Origin: an uncultured Bacteroidales bacterium
GTDB lineage: Bacteria > Bacteroidota > Bacteroidia > Bacteroidales > F082
DNA: 63,887 nucleotides
Assembly (NCBI GenBank): GCA_947302205.1
Contig: CAMYVD010000008.1
Span: forward strand, 1 to 63,887
Direction: 5' to 3'
Shown here: positions 39,816 through 48,197 of the stretch, piece after piece
Numbering within the stretch: position 1 is the first letter of the stretch
How the letters are laid out: the number at the start of each line of letters is the position of its first letter
The notes under the pieces: generated by a model
The model's input: the letters and a program-made list of their open reading frames with translations, nothing else
Database searches by the model: none
Told to the model about the DNA's origin: nothing
Position numbers and translations under genes: made by a program

Positions 39816-40867
39816 TCAGGAAACTGCTTTATGGTTTGGCGGTGCTTTGGGGTGTCGCCACGCTGGTGTTTTTCCTCTTCAACATCCTTCCGGGCGATCC
39901 GGCCCAAATGATGCTCGGCCAACGCGCCGACAAGGAGTCGGTCGATGCCATCCGTGAGGAATTGGGCCTCAACCAAAGCCTCGGCAAGCAGTACGTGGAC
40001 TACCTGAACGACTTGGTCCCGATATCCTTTTACGACGTGTCGAAAGGGGAGGAGAAGCTCGCCAAAGTGGCTCCGTATGCCCGTATCGCCACTATCGGCT
40101 CAACGGCGGTGGTGCTGAAGGCACCTTACCTGAGGATGTCGTATCAAAGCAAGCGCAAGGTATCTGATGTGTTGGGCGATGCCTTCCCAAATACGCTGCT
40201 ACTGGCCTTTGTGTCCATCTCACTGGCCTTCATCATCGGCCTTGCTATCGGCATCCTGACGGCCATCATCAACACGAATTTCCTGAACAAGCTCACCCTG
40301 TTCATCACCACCATCGGCATGTCGCTGCCCTCGTTTTTCGCTGCCATCCTGATGGCTTGGATCTTCGGCTTTATCTTGGAGGATGTCACGGGGCTGAGCA
40401 TGACGGGAAGCCTTTACACGGTGGATGAATACGGCCGTGGCGAATACCTCTCCCTGTCCAACCTCATCCTGCCTGCCCTGACCTTGGGCATGCGTCCCTT
40501 GGCGGTGGTGGTGGAGCTGACCCGTACCTCGCTGCTCGAAGCCATGTCGATGGACTATGTGCGTACAGCCAAGGCCAAGGGTTTAAGGCCTTGGCGGGTG
40601 ATCTGCGTCCATGCTTTGCGCAACGCCCTGAACCCAGTGGTGACAGCCATCTCGGGATGGTTCGCCTCGCTGCTGGCAGGTGCCGTGTTCATCGAATATG
40701 TGTTCGACTGGAAAGGCATCGGCGTGGTGGTGGTGGACGCCCTCGAGAAATACGACTTCCCCGTGATCATGGGTGCCGTGTTGCTCATCGCCGTGATGCT
40801 GATCATAGTCAACTTGATCGTCGATATCATTTACGGCATCATCGATCCGAGGGTCAGAATCAGTTGA
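39800..40867 (+). CDS. ABC transporter permease, DppB/OppB family
   Basis: Inner-membrane subunit of a peptide/nickel-type ABC importer. The 355-residue protein has the family N-terminus YVIRKLLYGLAVLWGVATLVFFLFNILPGDP (split), an ELGL(N)xxL helix, a periplasmic insert, and five TM segments including the EAA-type coupling loop MDYVRTAKAKGLRPWRV (about 253-269) and FIEYVFDWKGIG. No ATPase, DppC-type partner or binding protein follows, so partner subunits must be encoded elsewhere. ATG 39800 overlaps the DoxX-like gene by 16 bases; an in-frame GTG (39812) is an alternative start. It converges with the next gene with an eight-base overlap. Confidence 0.9.
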   Translation: MGAYVIRKLLYGLAVLWGVATLVFFLFNILPGDPAQMMLGQRADKESVDAIREELGLNQSLGKQYVDYLNDLVPISFYDVSKGEEKLAKVAPYARIATIGSTAVVLKAPYLRMSYQSKRKVSDVLGDAFPNTLLLAFVSISLAFIIGLAIGILTAIINTNFLNKLTLFITTIGMSLPSFFAAILMAWIFGFILEDVTGLSMTGSLYTVDEYGRGEYLSLSNLILPALTLGMRPLAVVVELTRTSLLEAMSMDYVRTAKAKGLRPWRVICVHALRNALNPVVTAISGWFASLLAGAVFIEYVFDWKGIGVVVVDALEKYDFPVIMGAVLLIAVMLIIVNLIVDIIYGIIDPRVRIS

Positions 40868-41600
40868 TGCGCCAGGCAATGCCGCAACCCACACGGAAAT
40901 AATCCTTCAGATGCTGTACGTCGAAATCAGCCTCAACATCGAGTTGCAGGCGCGGGATGGGATTGAAAGTGAATCCAATTTCAGTCATGTACTGATTTCC
41001 ATCGGGGTGCAGATAATTGAACGTCTCTACGTAGGTGCCAAGATCGTCGGTGAGAGAGAAACCAAGATTCAAACCCAGAAATGTAGTCGGGGTGGCCGTC
41101 ACGCCGTCCCATTCGGCACCTACATTGTAACATATCGCAAACCAGTCGTTGATGTCATTTTCGAAGATCAGATACAGGGCTGGCGCCAGATGGTCGGGGA
41201 GGAGATCGGCTGAACCGACATGCGGTGATTGCAACTGTGCCAATACGCCCACCGAAGGCAGGATGTCGGTGCCGTCGAAGCAATGGATCTTGGTGCCGAG
41301 AGTGAGTGGATTCATGCCAAAAGTCATGGCGTCATTCAGCTGAAAGTCGGCACCTACCCTGAGTTCCACGTTTTCGAAAATGCCGTATCTGACAATGGTG
41401 CTGGGCAGCGTAATGGTGCGGCCTCCGTCGCTTCGCTCATAACTGAAGCCGTTTTCCCAAGAAACTTTTTGGAAAGGCAGTACTTCGGTGCCCCAAACAT
41501 TGCCCGGACGGTCGGTGGGGAAGGAGAATTCCTCTTCCTGTGCGTTGCACCAGCCAGCCATCAACAGGAACGCAAAAAATAAAATGTGTTTTTTCATCAA
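40860..41600 (-). CDS. Outer-membrane beta-barrel protein, transporter-like
   Basis: A 246-residue exported protein with signal peptide (MMKKHILFFAFLLMAGWCNAQ) and regular amphipathic strands (VSWENGFSYERSDGG, VELRVGADFQLND, LGLNLGFSLTDDLGTYVETF), closing with DYFRVGCGIAWRIN. The opening FPTDRPGNV resembles the TDRPD start of the transporter/MetA-pathway-of-phenol-degradation barrel family in Bacteroidota. The cargo is unknown. It stands alone, convergent with the permease and divergent from tpiA; no clear promoter box was seen for this strand. Confidence 0.75.
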   Translation of the reverse strand: MMKKHILFFAFLLMAGWCNAQEEEFSFPTDRPGNVWGTEVLPFQKVSWENGFSYERSDGGRTITLPSTIVRYGIFENVELRVGADFQLNDAMTFGMNPLTLGTKIHCFDGTDILPSVGVLAQLQSPHVGSADLLPDHLAPALYLIFENDINDWFAICYNVGAEWDGVTATPTTFLGLNLGFSLTDDLGTYVETFNYLHPDGNQYMTEIGFTFNPIPRLQLDVEADFDVQHLKDYFRVGCGIAWRIN

Positions 41601-41642
41601 GGGTTTTATTAAAGGATGGACAAAAATATCAAAAAAAACTTT

Positions 41643-41651
41643 TATCTTTGC
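41643..41651 (+). promoter_or_regulatory. -7 box of tpiA operon
   Basis: TATCTTTGC, exact consensus, 43 bases before the tpiA ATG at 41695. Confidence 0.6.
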
Positions 41652-41694
41652 CTTTTATCAAGTCCATGAATTATAAATTTCAAAATTTAACAAT

Positions 41695-42474
41695 ATGCGT
41701 AGCAAAATCGTAGCAGGAAACTGGAAAATGAACCTCACCTTTGATGAGGCTGACGAATTGGTGAATGACATGCTGGACCGTTTGGATGAAGAGCATGAAA
41801 TGAAATGCGAGGTGATTGTGTGCCCGCCGTTCCCATACCTGGAGATGCTGACCGACATGGAGTATGAGGAACAAAAGTTCAACGTGGGCGCGCAAAACTG
41901 CAGCGCTTACGACAAGGGTGCCTACACGGGCGAGGTGTCGGCCAAGATGCTGAAGTCGCTTGATGTGGATTACTGCATCATCGGCCACAGCGAGCGCCGC
42001 AAATACTTCGGCGAGACCAACGAAATCTTGGCCGAGAAGGTGAACCGTGTGATCGAGAACAACATGTCGCCCATCTACTGCGTGGGTGAAGTGCTCGAAG
42101 AGCGTGAGGCAGGCCGCCACTTCGAGGTGGTGAAGGAACAACTGGAGAAAGGCCTGTTCCACTTAGACGGCGATGCCATCTATGACGCCATCATCGCCTA
42201 TGAACCCGTTTGGGCCATCGGCACCGGCAAGACCGCCACACCCGAGCAGGCACAGGAGATGCACGCCTACATCCGCCAGCTGGTGAAGGAACACTACGAC
42301 CAGGCTGCGGCTGACGATATTCGGATCCTTTATGGCGGCAGCTGCAACGCCAAGAACGCCACGGAACTGTTCTCACAACCTGACGTTGACGGTGGCTTGA
42401 TTGGAAGTGCTTCACTTAAGGCAGAGGATTTCGTGTCGATCTGCAAACAGGCTTCAAAATTGATGAAAGACTGA
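41695..42474 (+). CDS. tpiA: Triosephosphate isomerase
   Basis: Interconverts dihydroxyacetone phosphate and glyceraldehyde 3-phosphate in glycolysis and gluconeogenesis. The 259-residue TIM barrel has all catalytic residues: N and K in VAGNWKMN (about residues 6-13), H in IIGHSERR, E in AYEPVWAIGTG, and the phosphate-gripping loop GTGKTATPEQAQ, YGGS and GLIGSASL. Length is normal. The stop codon shares one base with the prmA start (TGATG), so the two are translationally coupled. The operon continues into a large secreted unknown. Confidence 0.98.
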   Translation: MRSKIVAGNWKMNLTFDEADELVNDMLDRLDEEHEMKCEVIVCPPFPYLEMLTDMEYEEQKFNVGAQNCSAYDKGAYTGEVSAKMLKSLDVDYCIIGHSERRKYFGETNEILAEKVNRVIENNMSPIYCVGEVLEEREAGRHFEVVKEQLEKGLFHLDGDAIYDAIIAYEPVWAIGTGKTATPEQAQEMHAYIRQLVKEHYDQAAADDIRILYGGSCNAKNATELFSQPDVDGGLIGSASLKAEDFVSICKQASKLMKD

Positions 42475-43301
42475 TGAAGACGTTTGAATATACCTTTACC
42501 CTGCCAACGTCCGACATCCAGCACGACATGCTGACCACCATGCTCGGCGACCTGGGCTTCGACTCGTTCATGGATGACGACATGACGCTGAAAGCCTATT
42601 GCAACGAGGATCAGCGTAATGACCAAGCCGTGGAGGAACTGCTTCGCATGGAGGCCTTCAGGGGCATCCGCCTGCTGACGGTGGAGGAGATGCCTGACAA
42701 GGACTGGAACGAGCTGTGGGAAGCCTCTTACCAGCCTGTCGTGGTCAACGAGCGTTGTCGTGTAAGGGCGCCATTCCATGAGCCCGATCCGAGTTTTGAG
42801 TTCGACCTCGTGATTGAGCCCAAGATGTCGTTCGGTACCGCCAACCATGAGACCACGGCGCAGATCATCACCCTGATGCTGGAGACGGATTTCCAAGGCA
42901 AGGAAGTGCTCGACATGGGCAGTGGCACCGCTGTGCTGGCCATCCTCGCCAAGAAGCTGGGTGCGGCCAAAACCGTCGCGATTGACAACGACGAGTGGGC
43001 TTACCGCAACGCTTTCACCAACGTGGCGCTGAATGGCATCAATGACATTGAGATTGTACTGGGTGATGCCTCGGCCATCAAGGGAACCTTTGACGTGGTG
43101 CTGGCTAACATCAACCGCAACATCCTGCTGAGGGACATGCATTGCTACGTTGACGCCATGCGGCCTCAGGCGCATATCTTCTTCAGCGGGTTCTACGAGG
43201 AAGACCTTGCCAGTATCAAGGAAGAGGCTGCACGCCTCGGCTTAAGCTACAAGCGCCATCTCGCCAGGAACCGCTGGGTGGCGGCTGAATTCGTAAAATA
43301 A
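42474..43301 (+). CDS. prmA: Ribosomal protein L11 methyltransferase
   Basis: SAM-dependent trimethylation of ribosomal protein L11 (lysines and N-terminus). The 275-residue protein has an N-terminal substrate-recognition domain, the linker PKMSFGTANHETT, SAM motif I VLDMGSGTAVLAILAKKLGA, acidic motif II VAIDNDEWA, and motif IV DVVLANINRNILL, the variant of the NPPY-like loop seen in PrmA. Length matches. It overlaps tpiA by one base and is followed after five bases by the 1194-residue protein. The tpiA-prmA pairing is common in Bacteroidota. Confidence 0.93.
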   Translation: MKTFEYTFTLPTSDIQHDMLTTMLGDLGFDSFMDDDMTLKAYCNEDQRNDQAVEELLRMEAFRGIRLLTVEEMPDKDWNELWEASYQPVVVNERCRVRAPFHEPDPSFEFDLVIEPKMSFGTANHETTAQIITLMLETDFQGKEVLDMGSGTAVLAILAKKLGAAKTVAIDNDEWAYRNAFTNVALNGINDIEIVLGDASAIKGTFDVVLANINRNILLRDMHCYVDAMRPQAHIFFSGFYEEDLASIKEEAARLGLSYKRHLARNRWVAAEFVK

Positions 43302-43306
43302 AGGCT

Positions 43307-46300
43307 ATGAAGAGGCTCGTAACGGTACTGTTGACGCTGTTGGCCATCAGTGGCTTTGCCCAAGTGACGAGATCAACCGTGTTTAACGACATCGCCTATT
43401 ATGGCCGTGTCGATACCACGGGCAAGTCAACGGTGATTACCGGGACAAAACCCGAACCGGCACATCTGGTGTTCAAGTACAGGAACCGGATTGCCGTCAG
43501 GGTGATGTCACCCCGTTTCACGATGAATGACAATGGCATCGCCTCCAACAATGCCAAGGTCCGCATCTACCTTTACGACACCATCCATCAAACCATCGAT
43601 TCCATCTACCACAATGACGTCGGGTTCCGCTATAACGACGGCAACCGTCAGGTGATGTTCTACCGAAAGGACGGCGGCGTGGGGACAGGCCCTTTTCACG
43701 ATACCTACCATGAATATGACATTTTCCTGGAAGCCATCTATTGGGATCGGAACGACGATGAGATGGAGTTTCGCCGCATTGGCGGTACCAGTGGCGCAAG
43801 CGAAGGCTATGTCGCCTCGCTGAACTATTTCCGCAAGTCGGACTACCTGAAGATGCAGGCGCTCGACATGAAACATCCCATGGAGAGCCTGAATAAGTTC
43901 GTGAAGATCTACGGGGACGAGTACAACCAGTTCAATATCCTCGATTTGGCGAATTACCTCAAGTATCCCTATGCCCAGGTGCTGACGCTGATCCTCAACC
44001 TTCAGGCCGAGGGCTACGTGGAATACGACAAGGAATTGAAGATGGTGACGGTGCTCGACCGGTTTTTCGACGTGCTGGCTTCAAACCGAGGGGAGTTCGA
44101 CTTCGATGTGATCAAGTTCCAGACCAAGGTGGAGAACCGACAGCCCAACATCCGCCTGCTGCTTGGCTCGAACGACATGCTGGTGTACGGCATCTATGAC
44201 TATCAGACCCAATCCAACGTGCCGTCGATCACGCTGAGCGATTACAAGCATGTGCTGATCATCCCCGACAACGCCCGTATCGTGCTGAAAAAGCACCGGA
44301 ATTTCAATTTCTCGGGCTGCATCATGGCGGGTATGTACGAATTCTTCACCAAGGAATGCCTCTTCGATTACAGCAAGTTTTCCATTGAGATGTCCAAGGT
44401 GGATTCGCTGCGTTTCTATGCCCGTTTCGGCAACAAGGTCTATCCGGTGGAAGGCACCATCGAACGGCTGAAAGGGGTCTTGACCATCGACGAGAGCGAC
44501 AACAAGTCAAGTGTGAGGGAGACGCCTGCGTTCCCGAAATTCCAAAGCGAAGGCGATGCCTACAAGTTCTACCGTCATATCAACGGAGGCGTGTTCAATT
44601 TGGAGCTGCCGGCCGACTCATTGCTGGTGGATTCCTTGGTGGGCAAGTTCTACTATTGTTTGGAACCCTTCGCCATGGGAAGCCTCGATAACCTCAACAG
44701 TACTGATATCGCGTTCAAGGGCAGGCTGGTGTCGGGCGGCATCTTTCCTGACATTGTCCAGCCTTTGGTGGTGATGGAGGACCATTCGCTTGGCTTCAAG
44801 CACGTCATCGGCGATGGCATCGAGGCCAACTACCCTGTTTATGAAGGCAAAGGCCGTTTCCATCAAGGGGTGTTCCTCTCCAATGAAGGTTTCTATGGTG
44901 AGGGCAAACTCGGTGTGGAGACTTCGGAATACCTTTCGCCCCGCTTTGATTTCTATCCCGACTCCGTGGTGGCGGCCGTGCAGTCCTTCGCCATGCATGA
45001 AAGTTGGGACGGGACGCATTTCCCGAAGGCATCTTGCGGACCGCTGGACCTGAAATGGGATGTCACCTTGCCTCAGCTCTTCGTCACTACCAAGGAAGAG
45101 CCTATTGTGATGTATGGCAATACCCAATTTGAAGGCCATACGGCATTGACCCCCGAGGGCTTGCGTGGCGAGGGCGTGATGACGTTTGGCCTGACGCGGT
45201 TGGACTCAAAATACTTCGACTTCGACACACGGTCGTTTGTGGCCGATTCGTCGGATTTCATCCTGTATGATGAGGATGGCGCCACCAAGGCTTTCGTGGC
45301 GGAGAATTACCGCTCATTGGTGGATTTGGACGCTCAGAAAGCGCGTTACGAATACTTGGACGACCGGAGCAATCTGGATTTCCCGCTGAACCGTTTCTAT
45401 TGCTCGTTGAACGAGGCGGAATGGGATATGGCATCGAATAGAGTACACCTTTCCAGCCCCGCCGCGTCGCAAGCTGAATCGAAATTCGTTTCACTGCTGC
45501 CTGAACATGATTCCTTGTCGTTCAACTCCACCAACGCCGACTACGACATGAACGACTACGTCATCCATGCCCACGAGGTCAGCAACCTTTTCGTGGCCGA
45601 TGCTGAGATCTTCCCGATGAATGGCAATGTCAAGATCATGCGTAACGCCGAGATCAGTCCGTTGGAGCATGCCGTCATTGAGGCGGATACGGCTACACGG
45701 AGGCATCACTTCAAGGATGCGGCGGTGTCCATCTACAGCCGTAACAACTACATGGCATTGGGCGTCAAGGATTATGTGGATGTTGAGGGTGTGGCCACAC
45801 CGGTGTTTTTCGACGAGATCGCTCCTACCGAAGGTGTCACCGTGGCTCATGCTGAGTTGCCCGACTCCACAGGGTTCAAGCTGAGTCCATATTTCGGCTT
45901 CAGGGGGAAGGTCACCTCCAAGGCATCGGAGCCGTATGACTTCTTTGAAGGCAGCTTCCGTCTGGAACAATCGTGTCTCGAAGATACGGTTTGGTTCGTT
46001 TCCCAAGCCCATGTCAATCCGCAGGCGGTGGAGATTCCTGTCGTGATGGAAGACGTCAAAAAGGCGCGTCAGGGCCTCTTTAATGGCTTGTGCTATGAGT
46101 TTGGCAGCCAGGGCGGCTATCACGTCAACTTCATGAAGCCGATGAATCCCGAAACGGTGACGGTGACCTCGCAGGACGGCGCTTTGACCTACGACGCCGA
46201 AAGCCAGAGCTATGTGATCCAAGACACGCTGAACCATCAGGAATTGCGGTTGTCGGACCGTTGCTTGGTGTCCATGCATGGGACATCGAACATGGGCTTC

Positions 46301-46891
46301 GACGAAGGCTTGACCCATTTTGAGTGTACTGGCGACTTTGTGAATTATCCCAACGACAGCATGACCATGGCAATCATGAATGTTTTCAAGGTTCCTGTCT
46401 TTGATGAAAAATTGCTGCAGGAGATCGCTGAAGTGTATGCGCCCATCGAGGGCGAACCTGTAGGCGGGGTTGAATATCCCGAGGACGAGAAGGCTGAAAT
46501 CTATGGCAACACCATCGTGATTCCTTCGCTGAAGATGGCATGGAATCCCACGCTGAGGGCGTTCGTTTCACAAGGAAAGATCGGCTTGGGTTGCCTGGGC
46601 AAGAACATCGTGAACCGCTACGTTGACGGCTACGTAATGTTTGACCGTCGCCTGGGCGTGATCACCTATTATTTCGAGAACGACATGTTCATGACGTATC
46701 TGAGCTACAACTGCAGCGATGGTCAGCTGCAAGTGCATGCCACCTACGGATCGGTCAACATGAAAATCTCCGACATGAAGGAGAAGAGCCGTGAGATCAA
46801 GGCCAAGGAGGCCCATTTTGAATACGTGGTGACCCCCTACGAAGCCATTACGGATTTCCTGAGCCGGTTGAAGAGAGCGGGAGCGAGGTGA
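43307..46891 (+). CDS. Large secreted protein of unknown function
   Basis: A 1194-residue protein with a signal peptide (MKRLVTVLLTLLAISGFA). No domain was recognised. The sequence is mostly predicted beta structure with repeating short motifs such as GEGVMTFGLTRLDSKYF, IHAHEVSNLFVADAEIFPMNG and EGSFRLEQS, compatible with a beta-solenoid or AsmA/LPS-transport-like fold. Residues about 200-260 contain a helical stretch (FNILDLANYLKYPYAQVLTL). It lacks a T9SS sorting tail; the C-terminus (ITDFLSRLKRAGAR) is helical and basic. It follows prmA by five bases, so is expressed with tpiA-prmA. Conserved unknowns of this size occur in other Bacteroidales. Confidence 0.75.
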   Translation: MKRLVTVLLTLLAISGFAQVTRSTVFNDIAYYGRVDTTGKSTVITGTKPEPAHLVFKYRNRIAVRVMSPRFTMNDNGIASNNAKVRIYLYDTIHQTIDSIYHNDVGFRYNDGNRQVMFYRKDGGVGTGPFHDTYHEYDIFLEAIYWDRNDDEMEFRRIGGTSGASEGYVASLNYFRKSDYLKMQALDMKHPMESLNKFVKIYGDEYNQFNILDLANYLKYPYAQVLTLILNLQAEGYVEYDKELKMVTVLDRFFDVLASNRGEFDFDVIKFQTKVENRQPNIRLLLGSNDMLVYGIYDYQTQSNVPSITLSDYKHVLIIPDNARIVLKKHRNFNFSGCIMAGMYEFFTKECLFDYSKFSIEMSKVDSLRFYARFGNKVYPVEGTIERLKGVLTIDESDNKSSVRETPAFPKFQSEGDAYKFYRHINGGVFNLELPADSLLVDSLVGKFYYCLEPFAMGSLDNLNSTDIAFKGRLVSGGIFPDIVQPLVVMEDHSLGFKHVIGDGIEANYPVYEGKGRFHQGVFLSNEGFYGEGKLGVETSEYLSPRFDFYPDSVVAAVQSFAMHESWDGTHFPKASCGPLDLKWDVTLPQLFVTTKEEPIVMYGNTQFEGHTALTPEGLRGEGVMTFGLTRLDSKYFDFDTRSFVADSSDFILYDEDGATKAFVAENYRSLVDLDAQKARYEYLDDRSNLDFPLNRFYCSLNEAEWDMASNRVHLSSPAASQAESKFVSLLPEHDSLSFNSTNADYDMNDYVIHAHEVSNLFVADAEIFPMNGNVKIMRNAEISPLEHAVIEADTATRRHHFKDAAVSIYSRNNYMALGVKDYVDVEGVATPVFFDEIAPTEGVTVAHAELPDSTGFKLSPYFGFRGKVTSKASEPYDFFEGSFRLEQSCLEDTVWFVSQAHVNPQAVEIPVVMEDVKKARQGLFNGLCYEFGSQGGYHVNFMKPMNPETVTVTSQDGALTYDAESQSYVIQDTLNHQELRLSDRCLVSMHGTSNMGFDEGLTHFECTGDFVNYPNDSMTMAIMNVFKVPVFDEKLLQEIAEVYAPIEGEPVGGVEYPEDEKAEIYGNTIVIPSLKMAWNPTLRAFVSQGKIGLGCLGKNIVNRYVDGYVMFDRRLGVITYYFENDMFMTYLSYNCSDGQLQVHATYGSVNMKISDMKEKSREIKAKEAHFEYVVTPYEAITDFLSRLKRAGAR

Positions 46892-46942
46892 GTGGTGGGA
46901 ATAAAAAATTTTAAAAATTGGTTCCCAAATTGAATTTTTTTG

Positions 46943-46951
46943 TATTTTTGT
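46943..46951 (+). promoter_or_regulatory. -7 box of dnaN
   Basis: TATTTTTGT, one base from the TAnnTTTGC form, 52 bases before the dnaN ATG; TTG at about 46930 could be the -33. Confidence 0.45.
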
Positions 46952-47003
46952 AAATTGGTAAAATGGACAAATAGTAATAATCAATCAAACAAAACATAAT
47001 ACA

Positions 47004-48131
47004 ATGAAATTTATCTTATCAAGTTTAAAACTGTTGAAGAGCCTCCAGGCTATGAGTGGCGTCATCGGCTCCAACAACACGCTGCCGATTTTGGATGACT
47101 TCCTTTTCCAGCTGGGTGAAGACGGTCTGAAGATTACCGTGTCGGACCTCGAGACCACCATGACGGTGAAAATGCAGCCCGATATGGTTGAAGGCACTGG
47201 CGAAGTGACCATCCCCGCCCGTATCCTGCTCGACATCATGAAGAACTTCCCCGATGTGCCCGTAACCGTGAGCGTGGCTGAGGACACCCTGGCAGTGGTG
47301 CTGAGAGCTGGCGATGGCCAATACAAGCTGTCAGGCCACAAGAGCGACGAGTTTCCGCAGATCCCCGTGATGGAGGACACTTCAGTTTGGGAGATTCCCG
47401 CCGACGTGCTGGCTACCGGTTTCGAGAAGACCGTGTTCGCCACTGGCAACGATGAGATCCGTCCCATCATGTCAGGCGTGCTGATGGAAATGAAGGAAAA
47501 CTACATGACCTTCGTGGCCACCGACGCCCACAAGCTGGTGCGCTATCGCAGAACGGACATCCGTTCCGACGTGCAGGCCTCGTTCATCATGCCTAAGAAG
47601 CCCATCAACCAGTTGAAGAACATCCTAGGTTCCATGGGCGACGAACCTGTGAAGATCGAGTTCAACCGTACCAACGCCTCCTACGTGTTTGGCGATTACA
47701 AGTTGGTGTGCCGCCTCATCGAGGGCCATTACCCGAACTACGAGGCTGTCATCCCGGCCAACAACCCCAACCAGCTGACCATCGACCGCCAGCTGTTCCT
47801 GTCGGCAATTCGCCGCGTGGCCGTGTTCTCCAGCAAAGCCACCCATCAGGTGCGTTTCAAGATCTCGGGTCAGGAAATCATGCTGACGGCCGAAGACATC
47901 GACTTCTACAACGAAGCCAAGGAACGCCTGACGTGCAGCTACACAGGCGATGACATCGAGATCGGCTTCAACTCACGCTTCTTCCAGGAGATGCTCAACA
48001 ACCTCGACACCGCAGAGGTGCGCCTTGAGATGTCAGCCCCGAACCGTGCCGGCATCCTTGTGCCGGTGGACAATCAGAACGCAGGGGAGGATGTCCTCAT
48101 GCTGCTGATGCCAGTGATGCTGAATTCTTGA
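47004..48131 (+). CDS. dnaN: DNA polymerase III beta subunit (sliding clamp)
   Basis: Ring-shaped processivity clamp for DNA replication. The 375-residue protein shows three repeated clamp domains, with recognisable DnaN segments LPILDDFLFQL, ATDAHKLVRYR (near residues 173-183) and, in domain III, YPNYEAVIPAN. The C-terminal VPVDNQNAGEDVLMLLMPVML corresponds to the conserved C-terminal face that binds partner proteins. No dnaA or recF lies beside it, so this is not an oriC-type cluster. It has its own promoter and ends at a strong terminator (48151-48180). Confidence 0.96.
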   Translation: MKFILSSLKLLKSLQAMSGVIGSNNTLPILDDFLFQLGEDGLKITVSDLETTMTVKMQPDMVEGTGEVTIPARILLDIMKNFPDVPVTVSVAEDTLAVVLRAGDGQYKLSGHKSDEFPQIPVMEDTSVWEIPADVLATGFEKTVFATGNDEIRPIMSGVLMEMKENYMTFVATDAHKLVRYRRTDIRSDVQASFIMPKKPINQLKNILGSMGDEPVKIEFNRTNASYVFGDYKLVCRLIEGHYPNYEAVIPANNPNQLTIDRQLFLSAIRRVAVFSSKATHQVRFKISGQEIMLTAEDIDFYNEAKERLTCSYTGDDIEIGFNSRFFQEMLNNLDTAEVRLEMSAPNRAGILVPVDNQNAGEDVLMLLMPVMLNS

Positions 48132-48150
48132 TTTACACGAAATTGATGGA

Positions 48151-48180
48151 AATCCCCGCTCCAATCAGCGGGGATTTTTT
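48151..48180 (+). terminator. Intrinsic terminator after dnaN
   Basis: AATCCCCGCT (48151-48160), loop ccaatc, AGCGGGGATT (48167-48176) followed by T residues. Perfect 10-pair stem. Confidence 0.9.
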
Positions 48181-48197
48181 GTCAAAAAACAAAAGTT

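Noticed and set aside
47004-48131. Replication origin near dnaN
   Set aside because: No dnaA, recF or cluster of DnaA boxes was seen around it; dnaN stands alone in this genome region.
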